This document shows positions 17,301 through 26,058 of a DNA stretch of 64,000 nucleotides, piece by piece. The notes below the pieces were generated by a model. That model did not search any database. It had not been told where the DNA came from and saw only the letters and a program-made list of their open reading frames with translations. The position numbers and the translations under genes are program-made. Within the stretch, counting starts at the first letter, position 1. The number at the start of each line of letters is the position of its first letter. The stretch comes from Algoriphagus iocasae (GTDB lineage: Bacteria > Bacteroidota > Bacteroidia > Cytophagales > Cyclobacteriaceae), in contig NZ_JACIJO010000003.1 in the NCBI RefSeq assembly GCF_014206875.1, forward strand, positions 824,660 to 888,659, given 5' to 3'.

Positions 17301-18539
17301 CTATTTTCCAATAACTGGCAGATAATCATAGGGCATTAGATCACCAACTCTTTCCCAAGCCATATAATCTTCCACCAAAATACCCAAAGGATCTTCAAAA
17401 CTGCCTGAAAAGAATATTTCTACCCCTTCTTTCACCACCTTGATTTTAGAGATCTGGTTAGAGTTTTTATATGAACCTGCAGGAGAGCCAGGATATTCTC
17501 TCTCCATAGGTTCCTTGGTATAAGAAATATGAAGTTGGTCATCGGATTTTAGAAAAACCCGTCCATTTTCAGTATTCCTCTCCAATAATACTTCAGGATC
17601 AATTTCATTTTGATCTAAAATCACTACTGAATCAGGGAGAGTGGACTTGGATAAAACGTTAATCTGTATGCTATCTCTTAATTCAAAGGATTTACTGGAT
17701 TTAAAAATCTGTTTTGCCTCCTCCATTTGTGGTTTGGTGGGTTTTTCCGGATTTGGAATCCTCTTCATCCTTCTGATAATATAGCCTTCGTCTTTGCTGT
17801 TTCCTACATAAACACTATGGATAAAGTGCTGCAAACTGCCATTGTAGGCTGATTCTCTGTTCTTTTCTATCTTTTTTGCTTTGGCAGTTCCTACATCTTC
17901 ATAAGGGATGAATAGGGGATATCCCTTATATAAAATGGTGCCTTCCTTGAAATTATATTGGAACTGAACCAATAAGAATTCCACAGAATATCCAAGATTT
18001 GGGTTCTCAAGTTGTAACGCTTCTTTGGCACTTACCTGAAGGATATCCGAATTGGATTCCCGATCCAGGATTAGGTCTTTTTCATTTTTTAAAATGACTG
18101 AACGGCCATTTTTTGTGGTTCCAAAAAAGTAGGTTTTAAAAGTTTCAAGATTTCTATACCAAACCGGATCTCGTTCTTCTTCCACATCGATTTCCTCTAA
18201 TTCCTGATCGGAAGCTACAAGTTGAATCTGAAAACCTTTGGCAGGAAGTTGATTGGTATTAATTGCAAATGTGACTGATTCGTATCCAAGCATTCGGACG
18301 AGGACATTATAACTTCCGTCTGGGACAGATAGGCTAAAACTCCCATTTTCATCTGCTGTTATCCCCAAAGTGGTATTGGTTAGAAAAATACTTGCATATG
18401 GGACAGGTACTTCAGTTCCATATTCCAAAACTCTTCCCTTTAAAGTGTTTTGGGCGAAAGATTGCTTTGGTGGAGAGAAAATAAAAAAAGCCAAAATCAA
18501 AGGAAATAAAATTGATTTTGGCCTTAATAATAGAATCAT
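17301..18539 (-). CDS. Secreted protein with carboxypeptidase-regulatory-like domain
   Basis: A 412-residue protein with a signal peptide (hydrophobic residues 9-22, cut after QSFAQ near 30). Residues 31-115 form a carboxypeptidase D regulatory-like beta-sandwich (LKGRVLEYGTEVPVPYASIFL, DENGSFSLSVPDGSYNV), the domain that in Bacteroidota often opens TonB receptors and outer-membrane proteins. The remaining 290 residues show no TonB barrel or plug and no motif I recognise; related DUF5686-type and orphan proteins share this layout. It is probably anchored or displayed in the envelope. It lies 26 bases from topA on the same strand, but this housekeeping neighbour says little about its role. Confidence 0.72.
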   Translation of the reverse strand: MILLLRPKSILFPLILAFFIFSPPKQSFAQNTLKGRVLEYGTEVPVPYASIFLTNTTLGITADENGSFSLSVPDGSYNVLVRMLGYESVTFAINTNQLPAKGFQIQLVASDQELEEIDVEEERDPVWYRNLETFKTYFFGTTKNGRSVILKNEKDLILDRESNSDILQVSAKEALQLENPNLGYSVEFLLVQFQYNFKEGTILYKGYPLFIPYEDVGTAKAKKIEKNRESAYNGSLQHFIHSVYVGNSKDEGYIIRRMKRIPNPEKPTKPQMEEAKQIFKSSKSFELRDSIQINVLSKSTLPDSVVILDQNEIDPEVLLERNTENGRVFLKSDDQLHISYTKEPMEREYPGSPAGSYKNSNQISKIKVVKEGVEIFFSGSFEDPLGILVEDYMAWERVGDLMPYDYLPVIGK

Positions 18540-18565
18540 AAATAAGTTTTTAGACGGTTGAAGTC

Positions 18566-20890
18566 TTAACTTTTCTTCTTAGCAAAACGTCCTTTCTTTT
18601 TAGGTTCAGGCTGATTTTCGATGATATGAATGGTTTCTTCATAAGTCAAATCTTCCGCCACCTTGTCTTTAGGGATTTTGTAATTGTTCTTACCCATTTT
18701 GATGTAAGGTCCCCATCTTCCATTCAATACCTGGATTTCAGGATTCTCATCAAAAGACTTGATATGTTTTTTGGCGTCAGCTTCTCTTTTGTCTTTGATC
18801 AGTTGAATTGCTTCCTCTTCATTGATGCTCAAAGGATCCTGCTCTTTTCCTAAAGAGAAAAACGCACCGTCATGACGAATATATGGTCCAAATCTTCCGA
18901 TTGCAGCTACCATTTTTTTATCCTCAAACATTCCCACATCACGCGGCAATTTGAATAGTTCAAGTGCATCTTCTAGCGTGATGTTTTCGATGAATTGCCC
19001 TTTTTTCAGGCTAGCAAATTGCTTTTCTTCATCTTCAGAATCTCCTATTTGTACCAAAGGCCCAAATCTACCAAGTCTTGCAGTTACCGGTTTTCCATTA
19101 GTAGGATGAGTGCCTATTAATCTGCTTGTATTGATATCCTGACGAGAAACTTGCTCGGTGGTTTCAACATTCTTATGGAAGTTGCCATAGAACGAATCAA
19201 TCATATCCTGCCAAACTTGACCACCCGAGGCGATATCATCAAATTCTTTTTCTACCCTTGCTGTAAAGCTGAAATCAATCACATTAGGGAAGTGCTCCAC
19301 CAAGAAATCGTTTACAACCATTGCGATATTGGTAGGGAATAGCTTTTGCTTTTCCGCACCGGTAATTTCGGTTTTCGTTTCGTCTTTGAAAGCCCCTTTT
19401 GAAATCGACATTTCAATGTAATTTCTAGGCGTCCCATCTCTTGATTCCTTAATTACATATTCTCTTTTCTGGATGGTGGAAATGGTCGGAGCATAAGTAG
19501 AAGGTCTTCCTATTCCCAATTCTTCCAATTTTTTCACCAAAGAGGCTTCAGTATATCTTGGTGCAGGTCTGGTGAATGTTTCCTTTCCAGTCATTTGCTG
19601 CAATGCCAAATCCTGTCCAACTTCCAATGGAGGTAGTAAGGACTTGTTTGCATTGTCATCATCTTCCGGTTCATCATCGGTGTCTTCCAGATAAACTTTC
19701 AGAAATCCATCGAATTTGATGATTTCGCCAGTTGCAACTAGGTTGAGATCCGAATTAGAGATGTCAATTGTGATGGTAGTCTTTTCCAGTTGAGCATCTG
19801 CCATTTGAGAAGCAATTGCTCTCTTCCAGATCAAATCATAAAGCCTTTGCTCATTTCTATCTCCGCTAATCTGATTTACAGAGAAATCTGTTGGTCGGAT
19901 AGCTTCGTGAGCCTCCTGAGCACCTTCTGATTTGGTTGCGTATTTTCTGGACTTGTGGTAATTATCTCCATATGCATCATGAATTGCATTTTTGGCCGAA
20001 TTCATAGCATCTTCTGATAGGTTGACACTATCAGTACGCATATAAGTAATCTTACCAGCTTCATACAACTTTTGGGCAACGGACATGGTCTGTGCCACAG
20101 AGAAGTATAATTTTCTACTGGCTTCCTGCTGAAGGGTGGAAGTAGTAAAAGGTGCTGCTGGAGATTTTTTCCCAGGCTTTTTTTCCAGGTTTCCTACTGA
20201 AAACTCTGCGTTCAAACAGGATTTCAGGAATTCCTCAGCTTCAGTTTTGGTTTCGAATCGCTTTGGAAGTTCGGCTTTGAAAGTTTTACCTGAGACTTCA
20301 AAGATTGCAGAAATCCTAAAGCTGGATTTGGAATTGAAATGCTCGATTTCTCTTTCTCTATCCACAATCAAACGAACAGCTACCGACTGAACTCTACCGG
20401 CAGAAAGTCCTGTTTTGATTTTTTTCCAAAGGATAGGTGAAAGCTCAAAGCCCACCAGTCTATCCAGGATTCTTCTGGCTTGCTGGGCATTGACTAAATC
20501 AATGTCAATTCCACGAGGATTTTCGATTGCTTTAGTAATCGCATTTTTGGTGATTTCACGAAAGACAATTCTTTTGGTCTGCTCATCTTTGAGTTTAAGA
20601 ACTTCTTTTAAATGCCAAGAAATGGCTTCTCCCTCGCGGTCATCATCACTTGCCAGGAATACCATTTCTGAGTCCTTCACAAGTGATTTGAGGTTTTTGA
20701 TCACCTCTTTTTTATCTGCTGTAACCTCATAGGTTGGTGCAAAGCGGTTTTTAATATCGATTGCTTTATCTCCTTTAGGGAGATCTCTCACATGCCCATA
20801 GCTGGAAACAACCTTATAATCCTTACCAAGATATCCTTCAATGGTTTTGGCTTTGGCTGGGGACTCGACAATGACAAGGTTTTTCGACAT
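18566..20890 (-). CDS. topA: DNA topoisomerase I
   Basis: A 774-residue type IA topoisomerase that relaxes negative supercoils. The TOPRIM domain starts LVIVESPAKAKTIEGYLG and includes LASDDDREGEAI. The active-site Tyr is in ITYMRTDSVNLS at about residue 283, and GIGRPSTYAPTI is near 460. The C-terminal part has three repeats of the TopA C-terminal type (LGRFGPLVQIGD, IGRFGPYIRHDG, GRWGPYIKMG) and a Lys-rich end, in place of the Cys-containing zinc fingers of E. coli TopA, as usual in Bacteroidota. A promoter-like sequence lies upstream at 20935-20966. Confidence 0.95.
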   Translation of the reverse strand: MSKNLVIVESPAKAKTIEGYLGKDYKVVSSYGHVRDLPKGDKAIDIKNRFAPTYEVTADKKEVIKNLKSLVKDSEMVFLASDDDREGEAISWHLKEVLKLKDEQTKRIVFREITKNAITKAIENPRGIDIDLVNAQQARRILDRLVGFELSPILWKKIKTGLSAGRVQSVAVRLIVDREREIEHFNSKSSFRISAIFEVSGKTFKAELPKRFETKTEAEEFLKSCLNAEFSVGNLEKKPGKKSPAAPFTTSTLQQEASRKLYFSVAQTMSVAQKLYEAGKITYMRTDSVNLSEDAMNSAKNAIHDAYGDNYHKSRKYATKSEGAQEAHEAIRPTDFSVNQISGDRNEQRLYDLIWKRAIASQMADAQLEKTTITIDISNSDLNLVATGEIIKFDGFLKVYLEDTDDEPEDDDNANKSLLPPLEVGQDLALQQMTGKETFTRPAPRYTEASLVKKLEELGIGRPSTYAPTISTIQKREYVIKESRDGTPRNYIEMSISKGAFKDETKTEITGAEKQKLFPTNIAMVVNDFLVEHFPNVIDFSFTARVEKEFDDIASGGQVWQDMIDSFYGNFHKNVETTEQVSRQDINTSRLIGTHPTNGKPVTARLGRFGPLVQIGDSEDEEKQFASLKKGQFIENITLEDALELFKLPRDVGMFEDKKMVAAIGRFGPYIRHDGAFFSLGKEQDPLSINEEEAIQLIKDKREADAKKHIKSFDENPEIQVLNGRWGPYIKMGKNNYKIPKDKVAEDLTYEETIHIIENQPEPKKKGRFAKKKS

Positions 20891-20934
20891 AAAAATTGAT
20901 TTTATTTTGGGCGCTTATGCCCGATTTGGATTGC

Positions 20935-20966
20935 TAAAAATAGAGGGCATAGTTTTTTGTTCCAAA
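20935..20966 (-). promoter_or_regulatory. Candidate topA promoter
   Basis: On the minus strand TTTG (20963-20966) is followed after 20 bases by TATTTTTA (20935-20942), one mismatch from the -7 consensus TAnnTTTG. It lies 45 bases before the topA start. Confidence 0.5.
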
Positions 20967-21045
20967 TAAATAAAAAATATGAGTGGACAATTGGAGGGGT
21001 TTTTGAGGAATATCAAGCTAGTTTATCACGTCTAATTCGATCTAT

Positions 21046-21513
21046 ATGAAGCGTTTATTTTTACTCAGACATGGCGAAGCAGGATTTTCTGAAGGAACAG
21101 ATTTTCAAAGACAATTAACCGCAAAAGGGAAGGAAAACCTCAAAAGACTGGGCGAGGAGCTAAAAAACCGTGATTTGGTAATTGATGTGATGTACTGTTC
21201 CTCCGCAGAAAGGACCATGGAAACGGCAACAATCCTTCAATCTTATATTCAAATTGAAACAGAGTTTTTTTTAAAAGAAATCTATGAAGGAAATCTTCAG
21301 ACTCTTTTAAAAATACTTGAAAATTGTCCTTCTCATGCTGATTCCTGTCTGATTGTAGGTCATAATCCAATTCTGAGTTTGTTAGTTTCTCATATTTCTG
21401 GAGAGAATTATATCAATATGAGACCAGGAATGATGGCTTGTATTGATATGGAAGTCAGTGAATGGAAAATGGTTGGTTTAAACACCGGTACTCTAAAAGA
21501 AGTGCTTCAATAA
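21046..21513 (+). CDS. sixA: SixA-like phosphohistidine phosphatase
   Basis: A 155-residue histidine phosphatase. The catalytic RHG motif appears as LLRHGEAGFS near residue 6-14, and the second catalytic His is in LIVGHNPILSLL near 105. The AERTMETATIL segment is typical of SixA, which dephosphorylates histidine phosphotransfer domains in E. coli. The short length fits SixA better than cofactor-dependent phosphoglycerate mutases. It is a stand-alone gene, divergent from topA over 155 bases. Which phosphorelay it acts on cannot be deduced from the window. Confidence 0.8.
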   Translation: MKRLFLLRHGEAGFSEGTDFQRQLTAKGKENLKRLGEELKNRDLVIDVMYCSSAERTMETATILQSYIQIETEFFLKEIYEGNLQTLLKILENCPSHADSCLIVGHNPILSLLVSHISGENYINMRPGMMACIDMEVSEWKMVGLNTGTLKEVLQ

Positions 21514-22228
21514 ATCAATAATAGTCCACTGACGATAGTCCACTGTCCAAAGCATGTTGAAATTTACTTCAAACGCATTTTTCTTAGGCTACTGGTAAGA
21601 AAACGGATATTTAAAATATTTTTTTAGTGAAATCCCAAAAAGATCGGAGCATTCTCTAAAGTCTGTCAATTGTTAGCCGAGGCAGAGGCCCGAGTGAAGT
21701 CAGATAGATAGAAGGCTTCATATAGCTAATGAAATTACATTTCGACTTACTACCAAGGGGGTAGGCAAGCGTTCAATTTAACAAAAAACGTTTTGCGATA
21801 GCCTCCATTTATTTTAGAAATGATTTTTTGTGATCTAATAGAGGAGCAGGTTTTAAGTAATTCCGTTACTTTTTAAATCAATATTCCTCATGATTTCAAT
21901 GATTTGTAGCTTTCTGCCTTTTATATCAACCACTTATTTAATTTTTAAAATAATAATGATCAAATGTGATTTCTTTTTAAACCTAATTTCTATAAATTGA
22001 CAGAAAATTAAAGGATATGGGTTTTCAAAATACCCTGTGTTTTAAAAACCTCTGAATTTTTCTTTGATTTTCTTTAATAATAGACCCTCCCATCCAGAAA
22101 ATTTTGAATCTGGGCCTCAATAACCTAAGCAATGGTGATTTTCACCAGAATCAATCTTTCTATGCTGTTTTGAGCAAGAAGAATAAATAGAATACCCTTA
22201 ACAGAAGATATACCCTAACGAAGAAACC
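21514..22228. other. Long intergenic region without a gene
   Basis: About 715 bases with no credible coding region. Positions 21531-21573 hold a 40-base sequence (GACGATAGTCCACTGTCCA and onward) that reappears with few changes at 40292-40333. The middle holds a GC-richer patch near 21670-21705 (GCCGAGGCAGAGGCCCGAG), for which I see no known riboswitch pattern. The last 40 bases contain TACCCTTAAC at 22193 and TACCCTAAC at 22211, 18 bases apart, just before the aminotransferase start. Confidence 0.6.
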
Positions 22229-23404
22229 ATGTTTAAATCAATGAACAGAAGAGATTGGATGAAGACTAGTTTGTTGTCAGCCGGAACGTTGATTGCAGCT
22301 CCATCTATTGCCTTGCCAAAAAGAGTAGCAAGTGCAGCGTTTTCTTATGCTCCTGAAAGCATTTTGGGAGAATATTTACCGGATTTTCCGATCGCAGAAC
22401 CTAAAATGGTAGCGAGATTGAATGCAAACGAGAATCCATATGGCCCAGCTCCTCAAGTGATCAAAGCTATCGCTGAGGCTGCAAGCACTGGTAACAGATA
22501 TGCACATGGTGATGCCAATACGTTGATTGGTATGATCGCTGAGAAAGAAGGAGTGAGCCCAGATCATATCATGTTGGGTCCAGGATCTACTGATCTTTTG
22601 GAAAAAGTGGCTATCACGCGATTCCAAAAAGGAGGGAATATTATCGCGGCAGATCCATCTTACATGTCTTTGATCAATACTGCTCAAGCAATGGGCGGTA
22701 CATGGAAGCCAGTTCCTTTGACTGCGGATTATGCTCATGATCTTCCTGCCATGGAAAAGGCGATAGATGCAGATACCAAATTGATTTATGTCTGCAATCC
22801 AAATAATCCAACTGGATCGATCACCAATGCTGAGGAATTAAAGAAATTCTGTATTTCAGCTTCAGAAAAGACTCCGATTTTCGTGGATGAAGCTTATCTG
22901 GAATTTTTGGACGATGCAGCTTCTCAAAGTATGGTTGGCTTAGTAGCAGAAGGAAAAGATGTGATTGTAGCCAGAACTTTCAGTAAAATTCATGGAATGG
23001 CCGGTTTGAGAATCGGTTACATCGTGGCAACTCCAGAAAGAATTGAAAGCATTACCAGCATGGTAAGAAGTACAATGGGACTTTGCTCTACCTCTTTGAA
23101 GGGTGCAATCGCAAGTATGAAAGAAACCCAGTTTATGGGAGAATGCAGAGGATACAATTCCGAATGCCGTGAATTCACAAGAAATGCCATTGCTTCTTTA
23201 GGTTATGACATCATTCCATCCTATACCAGCTTTATGATTTTCCCAATTGAAATGGAAGGAAAGCAATTCCTTAAATCAATGTATGATTCAGGCGTTGGAA
23301 TCCGGGTATTTAATATCGACAATAAAGATTGGTGCAGAGTAAGTATGGGAACAAAAACCGAAATGGAAATTTTTGTTGAAACTTTCAAGAAAGTAACTGC
23401 CTAA
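22229..23404 (+). CDS. Tat-exported HisC-like class I/II aminotransferase (copy 2)
   Basis: A 391-residue paralog of the enzyme encoded at 8647-9771. It has a twin-arginine signal (NRRDWMK at 6-12, hydrophobic stretch 14-29) and a longer linker before the enzyme fold. The fold shows RLNANENPYGPAPQ near 63-76, GPGSTDLLEK, VCNPNNPTGS, VDEAYLEF and the PLP Lys in ARTFSKIHGMAGLRIGY near residue 253. All catalytic motifs are intact. It is followed 12 bases later by an AEC-family permease, so the two may handle the same amino compound across the inner membrane. A cytosolic product from a downstream start (MVARLNANENP) is conceivable but would lose nothing catalytic; the Tat motif argues for export. 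Confidence 0.85.
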   Translation: MFKSMNRRDWMKTSLLSAGTLIAAPSIALPKRVASAAFSYAPESILGEYLPDFPIAEPKMVARLNANENPYGPAPQVIKAIAEAASTGNRYAHGDANTLIGMIAEKEGVSPDHIMLGPGSTDLLEKVAITRFQKGGNIIAADPSYMSLINTAQAMGGTWKPVPLTADYAHDLPAMEKAIDADTKLIYVCNPNNPTGSITNAEELKKFCISASEKTPIFVDEAYLEFLDDAASQSMVGLVAEGKDVIVARTFSKIHGMAGLRIGYIVATPERIESITSMVRSTMGLCSTSLKGAIASMKETQFMGECRGYNSECREFTRNAIASLGYDIIPSYTSFMIFPIEMEGKQFLKSMYDSGVGIRVFNIDNKDWCRVSMGTKTEMEIFVETFKKVTA

Positions 23405-23416
23405 GAAAGCGAGATT

Positions 23417-24559
23417 ATGTCCTTTGCCTTACAGAAAACATGTTCGTTGTTATTGCTTATCCTTATTGGATTCCTGTTGAAAAACAGGCTGATAAAAGAC
23501 GATCATAAAAAAGGCCTGAAAACCATTATTCTGGATCTGGCATTGCCTGCAATGATCTTTGTGGCTTTGCTAAAAATCGAAGTGGATACGGATTTAATGT
23601 TTCTTCCTCTTTTGATTTTGGCATGGAATGGAGTCATGCTTTTAGCTAGTAAGCTCACCTTGCCTTTATTGGGCATTAAAAAGAATAGTGCAGAATCCAG
23701 GACTTGGTTATTGATGATTCCATCTCTTGCTCCTGGTCTTTCTTGCTTTCCATTTTTGATGGAATATCTAGGAGAAGATGCACTTGCCTGGGGAGCATTG
23801 GGAGATATAGGGAACAAAGTTTATGTCTTGATCTTTTCTTATTTGCTTGCCATGAGTTGGTATTATAAACATCTCGGGTTAGGTGCTAGATCAAATGGGC
23901 AAAAAGTGAAAGAATTGATTATTTCAATGTTTCAGGAGCCTATAAACATGGTGATCATTGTTGCTTTAGTTTTACTGTCCTTTGGACTAACTATAGAGAG
24001 TCTTCCAGGGTTTTTGGGAGAGTCTGTGCTGATGCTAAAAGACATTATGACTCCATTGGTCTTATTGTTTATCGGAGTTTCTGTTGTTCTCAAATGGGAG
24101 CAAATCCAATCAATCGCGTCAGTTTTGATATTAAGAGCAGGATTTAGCCTCGTATTAAGCGCTGGATTCATAGCCCTAGTAGATTTACCTAGTGAAGCCG
24201 CCGTTTTGCTCGCCGTTGTCTTTCCTCTTTCAGCTTGCTCGTTTTGGCCTTTTGCCCACATGTCGGCGATCCGCCAATTAGAACGGAATAAAGAGATTGA
24301 TTCAGAAAAAGGAACATTTGATCTTGGTCTTGGAATCAATATTCTGGCAGTATCTCTACCTTTAAGTACCTTATTGATTTTGGGAGTTTTTAGTTCCGGC
24401 TCTTACTTCACTGTTCCAAGTCATTTATTGATCGTTGGATCTGGGATGATTGCCATCACCATTGTGCCGAGAACGATTGTCTGGATAAGAAATCTGGAAG
24501 TTTCAATTCCATTTTTAGAGGAAAAAGAATTGAAAGATAGCTCTGCCGAAAGCAGATAG
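23417..24559 (+). CDS. AEC-family permease (auxin efflux carrier-like)
   Basis: A 380-residue membrane protein with about ten hydrophobic segments in two groups of five. The N-terminal LLLLILIGFLLKNRLI and GLKTIILDLALPAMIFVALL are typical of the Mem_trans (PF03547) family, which exports or imports organic acids, amino acids or auxin-like compounds. A hydrophilic loop near residues 155-170 divides the halves. The last 20 residues are charged and cytosolic. It lies 12 bases behind the Tat aminotransferase and shares its terminator, so the two form an operon. Transport of an oxo acid or amino acid made by that enzyme is an inference from position only. Confidence 0.75.
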   Translation: MSFALQKTCSLLLLILIGFLLKNRLIKDDHKKGLKTIILDLALPAMIFVALLKIEVDTDLMFLPLLILAWNGVMLLASKLTLPLLGIKKNSAESRTWLLMIPSLAPGLSCFPFLMEYLGEDALAWGALGDIGNKVYVLIFSYLLAMSWYYKHLGLGARSNGQKVKELIISMFQEPINMVIIVALVLLSFGLTIESLPGFLGESVLMLKDIMTPLVLLFIGVSVVLKWEQIQSIASVLILRAGFSLVLSAGFIALVDLPSEAAVLLAVVFPLSACSFWPFAHMSAIRQLERNKEIDSEKGTFDLGLGINILAVSLPLSTLLILGVFSSGSYFTVPSHLLIVGSGMIAITIVPRTIVWIRNLEVSIPFLEEKELKDSSAESR

Positions 24560-24585
24560 TAATTATGGGTTTGATTTATTAAAAT

Positions 24586-24623
24586 GCAAAAAAGCCTCTA
24601 TCGATTGATAGAGGCTTTTTTGC
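24586..24623. terminator. Strong intrinsic terminator after the AEC permease
   Basis: A perfect 17-bp inverted repeat: GCAAAAAAGCCTCTATC at 24586-24602 and its complement at 24607-24623, with a 4-base loop GATT. The A-run and T-run at the base make it usable in both directions. Confidence 0.85.
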
Positions 24624-24778
24624 GTTTCAGCTAACTGATTAACCTTAGTATTTAATCAAATATTAACTAAGTCTTTTACCAATTTAAGTCAGAAAGAAGA
24701 ATAAATTATTTTTATAAATTTTCTATTCTACTTCGGAGCACCAATTTTAGTAGTACATTTTCTAATGGTATTATCTTT

Positions 24779-25009
24779 GTCACTTTTTGGCGGCCAAAAA
24801 GTAAACAAAAAGCCTTGAGCCTCGGTATTTTCTTTCCGCTTAAAGAGATTAAAAATTAAATAAATTTATAGTCAGCGGAATTTTGTCCTGCATTTGCCTC
24901 CCTAAAAATGACTGGATCTCCCTCGTACCTCAGGAGCTAAGTCATTTTTTTAACGGAATGCAAAGCATCCCAAAACCGAAAATACCGAAAGGCTCACCCA
25001 TCCGGCCGA
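24779..25009. repeat. Structured dispersed repeat, copy A
   Basis: About 231 bases that reappear at 27052-27281. The element starts with the perfect hairpin CTTTTTGG-CGG-CCAAAAAG (24783-24801). An outer stem pairs GAGCCTCGGTATTTTC (24817-24832) with GAAAATACCGAAAGGCTC (24978-24995), apart from a 2-base bulge. Inside are TTCCGCT/AGCGGAA (24834-24840 with 24874-24880), AAAAATGACT/AGTCATTTTT (24904-24913 with 24940-24949), and ATGC-AAA-GCAT. It lies between a terminator and the end of a convergent gene. Nothing in it looks coding. The rest of this gap, 24624-24778, is AT-rich without features. Confidence 0.85.
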
Positions 25010-25082
25010 GTTTTCTCAGATACAATTTCCAAGTTAAAATTATAGATCAATTACAATTAGTACTTGACTTAACAAAGTAGAT

Positions 25083-25874
25083 TTAAAAATCTGTGCTTTT
25101 TCCATCTAAATCCAATTTTTTGATCCAGATGTTTCTATAAAAGACATCATGTCCTTCAGCTTGCAATTTCAATCCTCCAGGCGTATCGGTAATTCCTTTG
25201 CCACCGTCATTTCCTCCATCAATTCCTGAATTTGGTCCTCCCCAAACTTGTTGAATCGGTTGATCTTCGTGGATTTTTACCCCATTGAAATAAATGGTAG
25301 TTCTTGCTTTTTCGGTCAAAACTCCATTTTCAAACCTAGCAGCTTTAAAAACAATGTCGTAAGCATTCCATTTTCCAGTTCCATTGTAGGCATCAGAAGT
25401 TGGGATTTGCTCATTGATTATAGCTGCCATCCCATGGTTGGTGTTATCTCCATCTAGGATTTGAATTTCATATCTATTTTGAAGATAAACTCCGCTGTTT
25501 CCTCCTGGATCTTTCACAAAAAACTCAACATGAGCTCTGAAATCACGATATTTTTCTTTGGTCACAATATCTGCTGCGCCATATTTTCCGCCAGCACCCG
25601 CTGGATCATTACTGCTGATTACAGGACCTCCATCTATTGGATCAGTAGCTGCTGGCCATTTGATAGGCATGGTGCTCGAAAATCGTGGTCCTTCCCAATA
25701 TTCCCAGTTTTTATGCAGCATTTTTTCTGTGCCATCCAAAACCAATTTTGCACCTTTGATGGGTTTGGTGCCAACACCGGTTTGAGAGAATAAAGGCATG
25801 GTACCAGCCAAAAATAGAATCACGGCAAAAAGGGCTTTTGGGGACATCCAGAATGTTTTAGGTTTAAAGAACAT
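25083..25874 (-). CDS. Secreted DUF1080 (3-keto-disaccharide hydrolase-like) protein
   Basis: A 263-residue protein with a signal peptide (hydrophobic residues 13-29, cut after LFSQ near 31). The mature part is a single DUF1080 domain, a concanavalin-like beta-sandwich: REYRDFRAHVEFFV-like strand (YRDFRAHVEFFVKDPGGNSG), VYLQNRYEIQILDGD, KWNAYDIVFKAARF and TIYFNGVKIHEDQ. The family was renamed 3-keto-disaccharide hydrolase after members that cleave 3-keto-glucosides, but many are uncharacterised. No 3-keto-sugar dehydrogenase is nearby. It is monocistronic and lies between the two copies of the structured repeat. Confidence 0.82.
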   Translation of the reverse strand: MFFKPKTFWMSPKALFAVILFLAGTMPLFSQTGVGTKPIKGAKLVLDGTEKMLHKNWEYWEGPRFSSTMPIKWPAATDPIDGGPVISSNDPAGAGGKYGAADIVTKEKYRDFRAHVEFFVKDPGGNSGVYLQNRYEIQILDGDNTNHGMAAIINEQIPTSDAYNGTGKWNAYDIVFKAARFENGVLTEKARTTIYFNGVKIHEDQPIQQVWGGPNSGIDGGNDGGKGITDTPGGLKLQAEGHDVFYRNIWIKKLDLDGKSTDF

Positions 25875-26058
25875 AGTTTATGAAACTTAAGATTTTAAAA
25901 TAATTGAATTTTGGGTTTAAAGTCGTTTTGAAAATTAGCTATTTTTAATTGTTCAATTTTTATCAGATTAAATAAAGTCAATCTAATTGGTACAATTTTG
26001 AATTTAGGAATCTCACTTTCAAATGAGATTAATCCTTTAACAAACAAAATAATAACAT

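Noticed and set aside
21660..21710. Possible riboswitch in the gap before the second Tat aminotransferase
   Set aside because: The GC-richer patch does not match any riboswitch consensus I know and lies over 500 bases from the gene.
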